From the NCBI GenBank assembly GCA_003151275.1, contig PLXC01000072.1:1-40182 (forward strand): a stretch of 40,182 bases of DNA, written 5' to 3'. Positions within the stretch are counted from its first letter, which is position 1, and the number at the start of each line of letters is the position of its first letter. Origin of the DNA: Candidatus Melainabacteria bacterium (lineage in GTDB: Bacteria; Cyanobacteriota; Vampirovibrionia; Obscuribacterales; Obscuribacteraceae). Below the pieces are notes generated by a model. It was not told the DNA's origin. It worked only from the letters and a program-made list of their open reading frames with translations, and made no database searches. This document shows, piece by piece, positions 17,138 through 25,221 of this stretch. The translations under genes were made by a program, and so were the position numbers.

Positions 17138-17830
17138 ATGCGACCCTTAGACATTTTTTCTGAAAAGAGTATTCGCGACGGTAGTCCCGATAAAATCGCC
17201 TGCAGTTCGGCATTAGTATATGAAGCGCATTCATTAGCATTGCAAACTCAATTGCAGAAGTCAGATGCGAAGGCGCATAAGGGTCAGCACCTCGACGGCA
17301 CGAAAGCAGCCGACGCTGGGTTCGACAGCGCTGTAGGATTCGGTAAGCGAGATCAGATGGCACTTGCATCACTTGCATTTTGCAACCCTCTTATGATGTT
17401 GGGTATGGGCGCTGCGCTCGGAATTTCCGACACTATGCGGATGAATAAAGAACATGCTCTTAAGGAAGGGCCAGCTCGACGGATCAGGCAAGGCGCAATT
17501 GAGCGTGCCGATGCACCAAAAGAGCGCACGATGCTTTCGATGCCAACGGATAATGTCGCGGCAAGAATGAGTTTCCATCCTGAAACAACCCGCAAATCAA
17601 AACTTGAATTCAAGAATAGACAAGAAAATGTTCTTTATCCATCTCACGGATCCTGGCGTCAACCGGACCCTGAGCGTTCGTGGGTGAAAGCGAGCAAGCT
17701 CGTCAAGCGTAAACAACAGATGATGGATCAACTGGCTAAGTGTCGCGGGCTTTTGCAACTGAATGTAGTTTCGGCGATCCTCTCGAAGATTGAAAGATTG
17801 GACAAAGAACTAAAGAAGATGGGCTGTTAA
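17138..17830 (+). CDS. Hypothetical protein with hydrophobic segment
   Basis: 230 aa from ATG 17138; the frame is open back to about 16946 but the extra N-terminus lacks an RBS and looks like non-coding sequence, and AAGGAA at about 17119 is the only SD-like site. Not recognised. A single hydrophobic stretch (ALASLAFCNPLMMLGMGAALGIS) is flanked by polar sequence, and the C-terminus is a basic helix (KLVKRKQQMMDQLAKCRGLLQL ... KIERLDKELKKMGC) suitable for a coiled coil. Ends inside a hairpin at 17816-17839. Start and function uncertain. Confidence 0.62.
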   Translation: MRPLDIFSEKSIRDGSPDKIACSSALVYEAHSLALQTQLQKSDAKAHKGQHLDGTKAADAGFDSAVGFGKRDQMALASLAFCNPLMMLGMGAALGISDTMRMNKEHALKEGPARRIRQGAIERADAPKERTMLSMPTDNVAARMSFHPETTRKSKLEFKNRQENVLYPSHGSWRQPDPERSWVKASKLVKRKQQMMDQLAKCRGLLQLNVVSAILSKIERLDKELKKMGC

Positions 17831-17839
17831 GCCCATCTT
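17816..17839. terminator. Hairpin spanning the stop codon between convergent genes
   Basis: Perfect 10-bp stem AAGATGGGCT/AGCCCATCTT with GTTA loop; the stop codon of the plus-strand gene lies in the loop and stem. No immediate T-run (ATTTT comes 8 nt later). Lies between two convergent genes, so it may stop transcription from both sides, weakly. Confidence 0.6.
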
Positions 17840-17860
17840 CAACGTATTTTGTAGCAGCGA

Positions 17861-18127
17861 TTAGAACCATCTATTTAGTCTGTTGTCCCACCTTCTCATT
17901 GCTTCATGTCGAGCTTCTCGCCGTTCGTGACGTATGTGTCTGATGAATGCGCCCTGTCCATTGTTATAGAAGCCATTGTTATAGGGATTATTGTAGCCAT
18001 TGTTGTATCCGTATGGTGCCACTACATTTCTGTTCCAGTCATCGCGATCATAACTCTGAGCCGCTGAGCTGAAGAGTATTTGACTGCCGATAACAGCAAG
18101 TGCTGCAATTAAAATTGGTTTTTTCAT
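17861..18127 (-). CDS. Small exported YNN-repeat protein
   Basis: 88 aa. Signal peptide about 1-24 (MKKPILIAALAVIGSQILFSS, cleavage near SAAQS). The mature part has an Asn/Tyr/Gly-rich stretch with four YNN units (GYNNGYNNPYNNGFYNNG) and a strongly basic, His/Arg-rich C-terminus (IRHIRHERREARHEAMRRWDNRLNRWF). AGGAGG lies 7 nt before the ATG, a near-ideal RBS, so the protein may be abundant. Function unknown; composition suggests an envelope or nucleic-acid/polyanion-binding peptide. Confidence 0.85.
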   Translation of the reverse strand: MKKPILIAALAVIGSQILFSSAAQSYDRDDWNRNVVAPYGYNNGYNNPYNNGFYNNGQGAFIRHIRHERREARHEAMRRWDNRLNRWF

Positions 18128-18149
18128 TTGAACCTCCTAGCTTTTCAAA

Positions 18150-18164
18150 CTAACGTATAGTTAG
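18150..18164. promoter_or_regulatory. Inverted repeat before the YNN-repeat gene
   Basis: CTAAC-GTATA-GTTAG, 23 bp upstream of the minus-strand ATG at 18127. Its position fits an operator overlapping the promoter or 5' leader. Confidence 0.45.
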
Positions 18165-18316
18165 TGGAATTGTCTTTGCGAGGGCTTCGGCGAGTATGCT
18201 ATCCACCCCTCAGATATGAATTACGACGACAAACGGATCGAATTTGGTTCCAAATACGACGCGGGGAACATTGATTGTAAACGAGCGTCGGCCGTATTGT
18301 AATGTGAGGGCATTTT

Positions 18317-19432
18317 TTGAAGCTCCAATCTCTAGTAATCGCTGGAACGGTCGCCTGCTCAATGTTTCTGTTGGGATTAGCGCCTGCATATTCAGGTGAC
18401 ACGGTGCCAAAACCAGCTCCGGACTTTCATGCTGCGCGCAGTTCTGAGAGCCCCGCATCTGGTGGCAACGATGAGAACGTTGTTTTTACTAAACGAGCAA
18501 CATTTTCTGTACATCCGAAGGAGGATGGACAACCTTTAAGTGGTGGTGTCTCTCGGGTTGACTCTAATCCCGAGCGAGCGCCTTTGAACGGGCAAGTCAG
18601 CCGGTTGGACGCGTCTTCGCAGGGTGGATATCTTCGAGGAAACGTTGGATCGCTAATCCAAACGCCGCCAGTAATTTCTGGAGCGGTATCGAGGGCGGTG
18701 GCTCCTGAAGTATTTCGTGCATGGATAGATAAGGCTCATCCCGGCTTCGTTCTCTCCGTTTCGTCAAACGCACCGGGTAGTCTGATTGAGGTGAAGGGGC
18801 GTTGGGATGACGCAGGGCGCACACTCCGTGCGCTCGGTATACCCTATCAACGGGTCGGCGGCGGCGATCTTAAGGACATGCCATTGGATGGTGTGAAAGT
18901 GGTGGTCGTGGATTGCGCCGGAAATGTACCGAAAGAATCTTTCCAGCGCATCAGGGATTTTGTCTCTCGCGGTGGATATTTGCTTACTACTGATTGGGCG
19001 CTGGACAACCTGGTCGAGAAGGCGTTTCCAGGTTATATAGAATACGATCGCAAGAAAAATTCGGACCCGATTTATGACGCTTACGTAGTTAATCCAGAGC
19101 CGGTTCTGTTTGCTAATGCAGTCACAAATGCACACTGGAAGATGGACGAGGCGTCCCATCTAATGCGCGTGCTAAAGCCCGGAAGTGTGCGAGTCCTGGC
19201 ACGTAGCCGTCAGCTTGAGAGAGAGGATCCTGGCGGTCAAGGCGTATTAGCTGTCACTTTTTCATTCGGCAGAGGTCACGTCATGCACATGGTCGGGCAC
19301 TTCGATAATAATGGATTTTTCAAATTCACCAATTCACTACCCGATCCCGCCCCCGCCATAGGCATCAGTCTGCGTCAAGCACTCGCCTCCAATTTTGTTG
19401 TCGCCGGTTTGTCGGGCACAAAAATCCCATAA
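18317..19432 (+). CDS. Exported protein with class I amidotransferase-like fold
   Basis: 371 aa, starting at TTG 18317 with GAGGG (18306-18310) 6 nt before it; no in-frame ATG gives a signal peptide. Signal sequence about 1-26 (LVIAGTVACSMFLLGLAPAYS). Residues about 30-115 are low-complexity with three related units (LSGGVSRVDS, LNGQVSRLDA, ISGAVSRAVA). The C-terminal domain has alternating hydrophobic strands (VKVVVVDCAGN, GGYLLTTDWALDNLVEKAFPGYIEY, GRGHVMHMVGHFDNNG) like the DUF4159/ThuA-type glutamine-amidotransferase-fold proteins. There is a Cys in VVVDCAGN but no clear catalytic triad, so probably a binding domain. Periplasmic or surface. Family assignment is tentative. Confidence 0.78.
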   Translation: MKLQSLVIAGTVACSMFLLGLAPAYSGDTVPKPAPDFHAARSSESPASGGNDENVVFTKRATFSVHPKEDGQPLSGGVSRVDSNPERAPLNGQVSRLDASSQGGYLRGNVGSLIQTPPVISGAVSRAVAPEVFRAWIDKAHPGFVLSVSSNAPGSLIEVKGRWDDAGRTLRALGIPYQRVGGGDLKDMPLDGVKVVVVDCAGNVPKESFQRIRDFVSRGGYLLTTDWALDNLVEKAFPGYIEYDRKKNSDPIYDAYVVNPEPVLFANAVTNAHWKMDEASHLMRVLKPGSVRVLARSRQLEREDPGGQGVLAVTFSFGRGHVMHMVGHFDNNGFFKFTNSLPDPAPAIGISLRQALASNFVVAGLSGTKIP

Positions 19433-19509
19433 CGTGCTTTAAGCGATTCGCTCTCATTTAATTCTTTAGACTCCGTGCTAATCTAGCTTCGCTTTCGGTG
19501 GAGGAGATC

Positions 19510-20571
19510 ATGGATTTGCCCGGTCAGATTAGTGGTAGTTTTGCACCGGTAAAGGTGGGTCTGATTGGACTTGGTTTTGCCGGCACAGTTTTGCACTTGC
19601 CATCGTTGTTGAAAAATCCGCGCGCACATTTGGTTGCGGTCAGCGATGTGAGTGAAGGGAAGCTGGCTGAGTTCGCATCTTCCTTTCCAAATTTGGACGT
19701 GCGAAAATCCATCAGCCATCATTCGATTATCGAAGATCCGGGTATCGATGCGGTTTTCATTGCATCACCAACTCCGTCTCACACAAGCATCGCAATTGAA
19801 GCAATTAAAGCCGGTAAGCATGTGTTTTGCGAAAAGCCAATCAGCAGTACGATTGAAGATGCTCAGCTGATGGTTGAGGAGAGTGAGGCCCATCCGAATC
19901 TCGTTTTGATGATCGGTCAGGTTTTGCGCTTCTGGCCAGAGTATGTGCAAATAAAGAAAATCATTGATGACGGCAAAATTGGCAAACCGGTGATCGCCCG
20001 CACTTACCGTGCGAATCCAATGCCCAAAGCGCAGTTTTATGAAAAGGACGAATTAAGTGGTGGCGTAATTGTAGATCTAGGTTTGCATGACATTGATTTC
20101 CTCTCCTGGGCACTTGGTCCCGTTGCTTCTATCTACGCGCAAGGTGGAAACCTCTCGGGGCGCGGTGATGTGATCGATTACGCTCAAATCCACTTCAATT
20201 TTGAAAGTTGTGCTATCGCTTATCTGGAAACAAATTGGGCGCTGCCTGAGAACTTTCCATTCAGCACAGCAATCGAAATTACCGGCACGCAGGGCATGAT
20301 AGCCGCTGACAACACGGATTCTAGAGCTTCCTATCAATTAACCATAAATGGACAGAAGCGAGTGACAGCAGCAGTCAGTGAATTGAACGGTTATCACTAC
20401 GAGCAAGATGCATTCTTGCGAGCAGTGCAAACTAAATCGCAAACCCCAATTCCGGCGAGTGCTGCATTGTACTCATTACGCTTGGCAATTGCTGCCAAGG
20501 AATCCATAAGAACCGGAAAAGAAGTCAATCTAATGCAGGTTTCCAATCCCACAAAAGTTGCTGTTTCTTGA
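19510..20571 (+). CDS. Gfo/Idh/MocA-family NAD(P)-dependent oxidoreductase
   Basis: 353 aa from ATG 19510 (GGAGGAG directly upstream; the GTG at 19498 would include this SD). Rossmann motif VGLIGLGFAGTVLHLPSL about 19-36, family signature AIKAGKHVFCEKPIS with the EKP catalytic Lys, and the C-terminal domain with DLGLHDIDFLSW supplying the usual catalytic His. Members oxidise or reduce sugars, inositol or amino-sugar derivatives; substrate not predictable here. Only 16 nt separate it from a second family member, so the two likely act in one pathway. Confidence 0.93.
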   Translation: MDLPGQISGSFAPVKVGLIGLGFAGTVLHLPSLLKNPRAHLVAVSDVSEGKLAEFASSFPNLDVRKSISHHSIIEDPGIDAVFIASPTPSHTSIAIEAIKAGKHVFCEKPISSTIEDAQLMVEESEAHPNLVLMIGQVLRFWPEYVQIKKIIDDGKIGKPVIARTYRANPMPKAQFYEKDELSGGVIVDLGLHDIDFLSWALGPVASIYAQGGNLSGRGDVIDYAQIHFNFESCAIAYLETNWALPENFPFSTAIEITGTQGMIAADNTDSRASYQLTINGQKRVTAAVSELNGYHYEQDAFLRAVQTKSQTPIPASAALYSLRLAIAAKESIRTGKEVNLMQVSNPTKVAVS

Positions 20572-20587
20572 TCTTGAGGCTACAAAG

Positions 20588-21604
20588 ATGATTCGATTCG
20601 GAATAATTAGCTTTGCTCACATGCATGCAAACGACTATGCACGAGCTCTTAATATCTTGCACGAAACAGGAAAAGCGAGCTTGGTCGCCATTTCTGATGA
20701 TGAACAGTCTAGAGGCAAATCCAAATGCCATGACTTTGGTGTCGCCAATTTTTTTGATAACTACGAAGATATGCTAGTCGGTGATGTCGTTGACGCTGTG
20801 ATAATTGCATCCGAAAATTCTAAGCATATGGATCAGGCTATAGCTGCTGTGCGAGCGGGAAAGCATATCATTTGCGAAAAACCAATTACCGTTTCGCATG
20901 AAGCAATTAGTGAAATGCGAAATGCTTTGAAGCGATCAGAAAAACGGATCTTTTTCCAAACTGCTTTCCCGATGCGCTACGATGCAACCGTAGCCGAAGC
21001 GAAGAGAACCTTGGATTCAGGCACTCTTGGAGCAATAAAGGCTATCTCTGCAACCAATCATGGAACGTTTCCAGGCGGCTGGTTTGCGGATAGAAATTTG
21101 TCCGGTGGTGGCGCAGTGATAGATCACACAGTGCATGTTGCTGATTTGATCCGGCTCTTCACAGAGGATGAGTTTGAGTCTGTGAGAGCCTTCAAAGGGA
21201 TCAACTTGCGCGAAGGAGTTGATGTTGAAGATAATGCTCTTCTATACGCGAGGATGAAAAATTCACACGCTCCCGTGTCAATTGATTGCAGTTGGTCCCG
21301 CATGGAAGGCTGGCCCATTTGGGGGGACGTGAAGGTTGAACTTGTCTGCGAAAAGGGCGTCTTGAAAATAGATTGTTGCAATCCCCATTTGGACCTCGTT
21401 TCAGGTGCAAAATTTTCATGGCACAGCATGACTGAAGAACTGAATTTGAAAATGATCCGTGGATTTTGTCATGCCGTTGAAGCTGGTATTGAACCAACCG
21501 CTTCTTTCCAGGACGGCGCCGCAGCAGCCTCATTGGCTTTCGCCGCGTACAAATCGCTGGAAGAAAAAGAGACAGTGTTGGTCTCCTCAGGCGCCTGTGT
21601 GTAA
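20588..21604 (+). CDS. Gfo/Idh/MocA-family oxidoreductase (second copy)
   Basis: 338 aa from ATG 20588, with GAGG (20576-20579) 8 nt ahead; the longer frame would overlap the previous gene by 14 nt. The Rossmann region is atypical: IRFGIISFAHMHANDYARAL replaces the glycine-rich loop with FAHMH, a variant seen in some family branches. AVRAGKHIICEKPIT carries the EKP Lys, and GGAVIDHTVHVADLIRLF the catalytic His region. Divergent from its upstream neighbour, so not a recent duplication. Probably next step in the same sugar-derivative pathway. Confidence 0.92.
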   Translation: MIRFGIISFAHMHANDYARALNILHETGKASLVAISDDEQSRGKSKCHDFGVANFFDNYEDMLVGDVVDAVIIASENSKHMDQAIAAVRAGKHIICEKPITVSHEAISEMRNALKRSEKRIFFQTAFPMRYDATVAEAKRTLDSGTLGAIKAISATNHGTFPGGWFADRNLSGGGAVIDHTVHVADLIRLFTEDEFESVRAFKGINLREGVDVEDNALLYARMKNSHAPVSIDCSWSRMEGWPIWGDVKVELVCEKGVLKIDCCNPHLDLVSGAKFSWHSMTEELNLKMIRGFCHAVEAGIEPTASFQDGAAAASLAFAAYKSLEEKETVLVSSGACV

Positions 21605-21633
21605 TTACACAGTGTAGCCCGAGCGCCTGTGGG

Positions 21634-21659
21634 TATATATATATATATATATATATATA
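21634..21659. repeat. (TA)13 dinucleotide tract
   Basis: 26 bp of uninterrupted TA, 24 bp before the ATG of the GGDEF gene and 8 bp before its RBS. Such tracts change length by slipped-strand mispairing. It lies outside the coding sequence if ATG 21683 is the start. Confidence 0.97.
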
Positions 21660-21682
21660 GTCACGGGGGAGAGGCTCCGGAT

Positions 21683-23662
21683 ATGGCTGACGGTCCTAAA
21701 TCTATAGCAAGTGACGTTCATCGCTCTGATGACAGTGGGGGCGTGGTTTCTGGCGTCTCCGATATGCTGCAAGCCGCGGCATACTCATCCATTCAACAAC
21801 CGCTGAACGGTGTTGCACAGATCATCAGACACATGACTCCCCTGAATACCACGGCGCCTGACTTGATCAGTGCGCCGACTCATGACAACATGTGGACCAC
21901 CACGGGAAACATTGCCGGCAGTGTTGCGGATTTTTTCGTGCTATCCAAAGGCGTCGGAGGGCTGCGCAGCTCTGTAATTGGGCGCGCCGCGTCCGTTCCC
22001 ATTCTCGAAGCTGGCACAACAGGTGCACTTTTTGAATTGGCGATGCCCGTCAACGATAAGGATTTTGCTGCTGGTAAATTGAAAAGCGCCGCTCTTGGTT
22101 TTGGTACGTTTGCCACCATGGATGGTGCCGGGCTGGGCTTGCGTCGCGTATCTTACTTGAAAGAAGCACCTGCTTTCGTGGGCGCTGTTAGCGTGAATGG
22201 ACTATCTGGTGCCGCAGGTGGCTTTACGCACTCCGTATTGGGTGCGGAGCTGAACGGCAAGACACCCACTTACAATGAAATCAAAGGCGATGTCGCATCG
22301 TACGCTACCTTTGGAGCCATGTTCGGGGCTCTGGACTATGGTGCCACCGCGGGGAAAACTGCAATCACGACAAGGATCAATGAGCGCATTGCGAACGGTG
22401 AACCGATTTTTTCTGTAGGTCCCATTGAAATTCATCCGAAAGATTTTTACAAAACTGCTGCGGCAAAGGCACAAATTGATGGACTAACAGGATTGAAAAA
22501 CAAGTCTGCCGGCAGTGATGTTTTGCAATCGGAAATAGCCCGCAGCCAACGTTCTGGAGAGCCACTGTCCATGACTTATTTGGACTTGGACGGGTTCAAA
22601 AGTGTAAATGATCGATTCGGGCACAATCATGGTGACCAGGTTTTAAAAGAAGTTACCGAAGTGATGAAGCGCTACTATCAGCGCGCTACAGATGTTCCTA
22701 TCCGCGAAGGCGGTGACGAATTCATGATGGTGATGCCGAACACGGCTTTGGTTCATGCAGATTCGTTGGCTTCAGGGTTTGAGAGAACTATGAGATTGGC
22801 AGTCGGTAAAGAGGCTCCGACTCCAGAGCAGTTGCGGCACAATTATCCAGCTCGAATTGCGCAATTGCAGGAAATGCCGAAATCGACTATCACCGGCGCC
22901 GGCCAAACCCTAACTGATCTCGCGGAACAGTTAGTTTCTGCTCGCATGCCCTTAACTGGCGAGAATCTCGCGCCCGCGACGATCAAAGCAGAGGTGAAAC
23001 GTTTGCAGGATCGCACCGGGCTTTCTACCAGTGATGATTTGAACGGCAGAACCTTGCAGGTATACAATGACGCCGATATCGCCGCTTTCGCGACCAAGGC
23101 GAGTTTCGGTTTCTTGCCGCAAATTGGTCAACTTTTGAAAGTGAAGGGATATGCCACGGAAGCGCAACTCCAGGAAGTTTTGAAACTGCAAGCAGAGTTC
23201 CCTAAAGATCAAAAACCGCTGATCGGACAATTGCTTGTGGAAAAAGGTTATTCAAAACCGCTACAAATCGAAGATGTGTTCAGAGACCAAATGATAGCTA
23301 AGGAAGCCCTCAGTCGCATTCTAGAGAGCACTCCCGGCATCCAGATGGATAAGGTGGGGATCAAGCCTTTCCGCGTTCCTGAGCGCATCCATGTGCCTGC
23401 AGATATATCGGTATTACGGAATGATATTCCAGAAGTGTCTCGTCCAAATCTCGGTCCAAACGGCGTACGACAGCTCAATCTAAATGAAGCCCCCGTCCCT
23501 GGCGAGGTTGTCGTAGGCGCAAGCACAGGTGTCGTGCAATGGAAAGAGGGCGAATCGGTTGATGAATTTAAGCACCGTGGTGATGAACTGATGTTTGACA
23601 AAAAGAAAATCCGCAAAACACAGGGATTGCGCACGGATCGCGTCGAGCAGCCAGTCCACTAA
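21683..23662 (+). CDS. GGDEF diguanylate cyclase with tandem MshEN-like C-terminus
   Basis: 659 aa from ATG 21683 (GGAGAGG 8 nt upstream); a GTG at 21629 would translate the TA tract as (IY)n and is rejected. The first 240 residues are Gly/Ala-rich with amphipathic, weakly hydrophobic stretches and no clear signal peptide. The GGDEF domain (about 265-420) has LTGLKNK, the metal Asp in YLDLDGFK, the intact GGDEF active site at 343-347, and RATD five residues before it, the inhibitory I-site for product feedback. It should make cyclic di-GMP. The C-terminus (about 490-560) has two repeats of IGQLLxxKGYxxxxQLxxVLxxQ, resembling MshEN/GspE N-terminal modules, some of which bind cyclic di-GMP. A helix-rich tail follows. 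Confidence 0.88.
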   Translation: MADGPKSIASDVHRSDDSGGVVSGVSDMLQAAAYSSIQQPLNGVAQIIRHMTPLNTTAPDLISAPTHDNMWTTTGNIAGSVADFFVLSKGVGGLRSSVIGRAASVPILEAGTTGALFELAMPVNDKDFAAGKLKSAALGFGTFATMDGAGLGLRRVSYLKEAPAFVGAVSVNGLSGAAGGFTHSVLGAELNGKTPTYNEIKGDVASYATFGAMFGALDYGATAGKTAITTRINERIANGEPIFSVGPIEIHPKDFYKTAAAKAQIDGLTGLKNKSAGSDVLQSEIARSQRSGEPLSMTYLDLDGFKSVNDRFGHNHGDQVLKEVTEVMKRYYQRATDVPIREGGDEFMMVMPNTALVHADSLASGFERTMRLAVGKEAPTPEQLRHNYPARIAQLQEMPKSTITGAGQTLTDLAEQLVSARMPLTGENLAPATIKAEVKRLQDRTGLSTSDDLNGRTLQVYNDADIAAFATKASFGFLPQIGQLLKVKGYATEAQLQEVLKLQAEFPKDQKPLIGQLLVEKGYSKPLQIEDVFRDQMIAKEALSRILESTPGIQMDKVGIKPFRVPERIHVPADISVLRNDIPEVSRPNLGPNGVRQLNLNEAPVPGEVVVGASTGVVQWKEGESVDEFKHRGDELMFDKKKIRKTQGLRTDRVEQPVH

Positions 23663-23761
23663 GGACCCTAAAGATCGCTCGGGCCGCCTTTGATACCACC
23701 CCTGGCATCAACGCGACCCGACCCCAACCAACAGTTCAGTACAACTTTCCTACGTTCGATA

Positions 23762-24886
23762 TTACGATTCCTCGGGGGCGAAGAGCTTCGCGAGAGCTGG
23801 AGTCTTCTTCACATTGTCGTCCAGGGTCAACGATTGACCGGCGTGCAATTCATTTTTCTTTCTCTGGTGGTCCGCTAACCACAGTTGGTGCGAAACTTCT
23901 CTCAATTCCTTGCCGGTAAAGTCAGATTTTCCTGCAAGGACCAGCAGTCTTTCGGCGGAGTGCGCGTAAGATTCATGTGGTTTGACCTTTAGCGCTTCGG
24001 CGATTTTTTCATCGCGCTCTTTGGTTTTGGCCTCAGCTTGAGATTGCTCTTTTACAGCTTCTTTAGCCATCTCTTTCTGGTGTGGTGTGGCGTTCTCAGG
24101 TGGTGCAACCGGAGTCTCTACTCTTGACTTGCGTGGCTGTTGTTCTAGCAACGCTTGGTTATTGCCACCGTCAACGGCCATTTCTTTCAATTTGTCTTTG
24201 CTTACGTCGTCTCTGAACGGAATGCGGGAGGCCCAGGTTCTTTTTGCATCAATATCGTCCAAAGTTTTCTTATCTTCTGGACTGAGATATTGACCTGGGT
24301 GTTTTTCCTCAAGCGCTCTCAACTCTTTGATCGTTCCAGCTGGAATGTTGCCGTCTTTATCGACAAGTCGCTCGACCAGGCTCTTTCCGGCTTTGTCAGG
24401 GGCGTACAGATTCATCTGCGCCTGTGACTCTTTCACGCCGGCATCAATATCCTTCTGAGTGATTTGATTGGAGTTGCCACCGTACCATCTTTCGCCATAT
24501 TGGTTGATATCGCGAATCTTGTCGTAGTTTTGCTGTATGTTGCCGATTAGATTTCTTTGCAGGTCGTTCACGTCTCGGCGGTTAGCGAACTGATCGAGTT
24601 CGCCCTTTTCTAACTTCCCGTTGCCGCTTGTGTCCATCTTCTTGAATGAACTCTGTGCTTCATAGAGTGCTACCGAGGGTAATACCTTATCGTCTTCCAG
24701 TTTTTTGGTAATCGCAGCAGTGTACGCTTTGTTTTCGTCTGGTGTGTGCGTGTCGCGATATTTGTTGACCTCAGCCATGGCATTGTCATAGCCTTGCTTA
24801 TCATTGGTACGAACCGATTTTTCTAAATGAGCTGCTGTGTCGGTTGCTGGTTTGGTTACTACGTCATCGGTACTGCGATTAGCCAT
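23762..24886 (-). CDS. EF-hand protein with LysM-like C-terminus
   Basis: 374 aa from ATG 24886 (MANRSTDD, AAGGAA 9-10 nt upstream); the TTG at 24946 lies further out without RBS. One clear EF-hand calcium loop, DTSGNGKLEKGE with all coordinating positions, and a second weaker one, DKDGNIPAGTI. The rest is charged and helical, with a Glu/Lys/Ala-rich linker (VKEQSQAEAKTKERDEKIAEALKV). The last 60 residues (SYAHSAERLL ... NELHAGQSLTLDDNV) resemble a LysM module. No signal peptide, as for its neighbours at 21683, 25222 and 29161. Divergent from the chitosanase-like gene; convergent with the GGDEF gene. Assignment of LysM is tentative. Confidence 0.8.
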   Translation of the reverse strand: MANRSTDDVVTKPATDTAAHLEKSVRTNDKQGYDNAMAEVNKYRDTHTPDENKAYTAAITKKLEDDKVLPSVALYEAQSSFKKMDTSGNGKLEKGELDQFANRRDVNDLQRNLIGNIQQNYDKIRDINQYGERWYGGNSNQITQKDIDAGVKESQAQMNLYAPDKAGKSLVERLVDKDGNIPAGTIKELRALEEKHPGQYLSPEDKKTLDDIDAKRTWASRIPFRDDVSKDKLKEMAVDGGNNQALLEQQPRKSRVETPVAPPENATPHQKEMAKEAVKEQSQAEAKTKERDEKIAEALKVKPHESYAHSAERLLVLAGKSDFTGKELREVSHQLWLADHQRKKNELHAGQSLTLDDNVKKTPALAKLFAPEES

Positions 24887-25221
24887 TTTGGTAAGTTCCT
24901 TTGGGTAAGGGTGGACTGGTTGGTTCATTAACAATAAGGTTGTCAATGTGAGAAATTTATGAGTGCCGTTTGAGCAAATTCGGACAATGATTCCAGACCT
25001 TCCAATGCTGTTCAGTGGACCTTGCGAATTTCGGAACGCATATAAATGTTGGAATGCGTTTTTGAGGCGGTTCTCACAAGAATCTCACGTACCATGCTTT
25101 AGCTTTGTATCACTGAACTGTTCTAGCTCGAAGTGTAAAAGCTGTCAGTTCGCTGCAAGAAATTTGCAAGATCTTTGAAGTAGATTTCAATCAGAGTAGC
25201 CAGAATTTGGCAAGGAATCAG
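24887..25221. other. Divergent promoter region
   Basis: 335 bp between the EF-hand gene (minus) and the chitosanase-like gene (plus). AACGCAT (25036-25042) and ATGCGTT (25055-25061) form a 7-bp stem followed by TTT, a weak terminator or leader hairpin on the plus strand. Two related boxes (AAATTCGGACAATG and AATTTCGGAACGC) surround the 24990-25040 part. Promoters for both genes should be here but I cannot fix the boxes. Confidence 0.45.
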
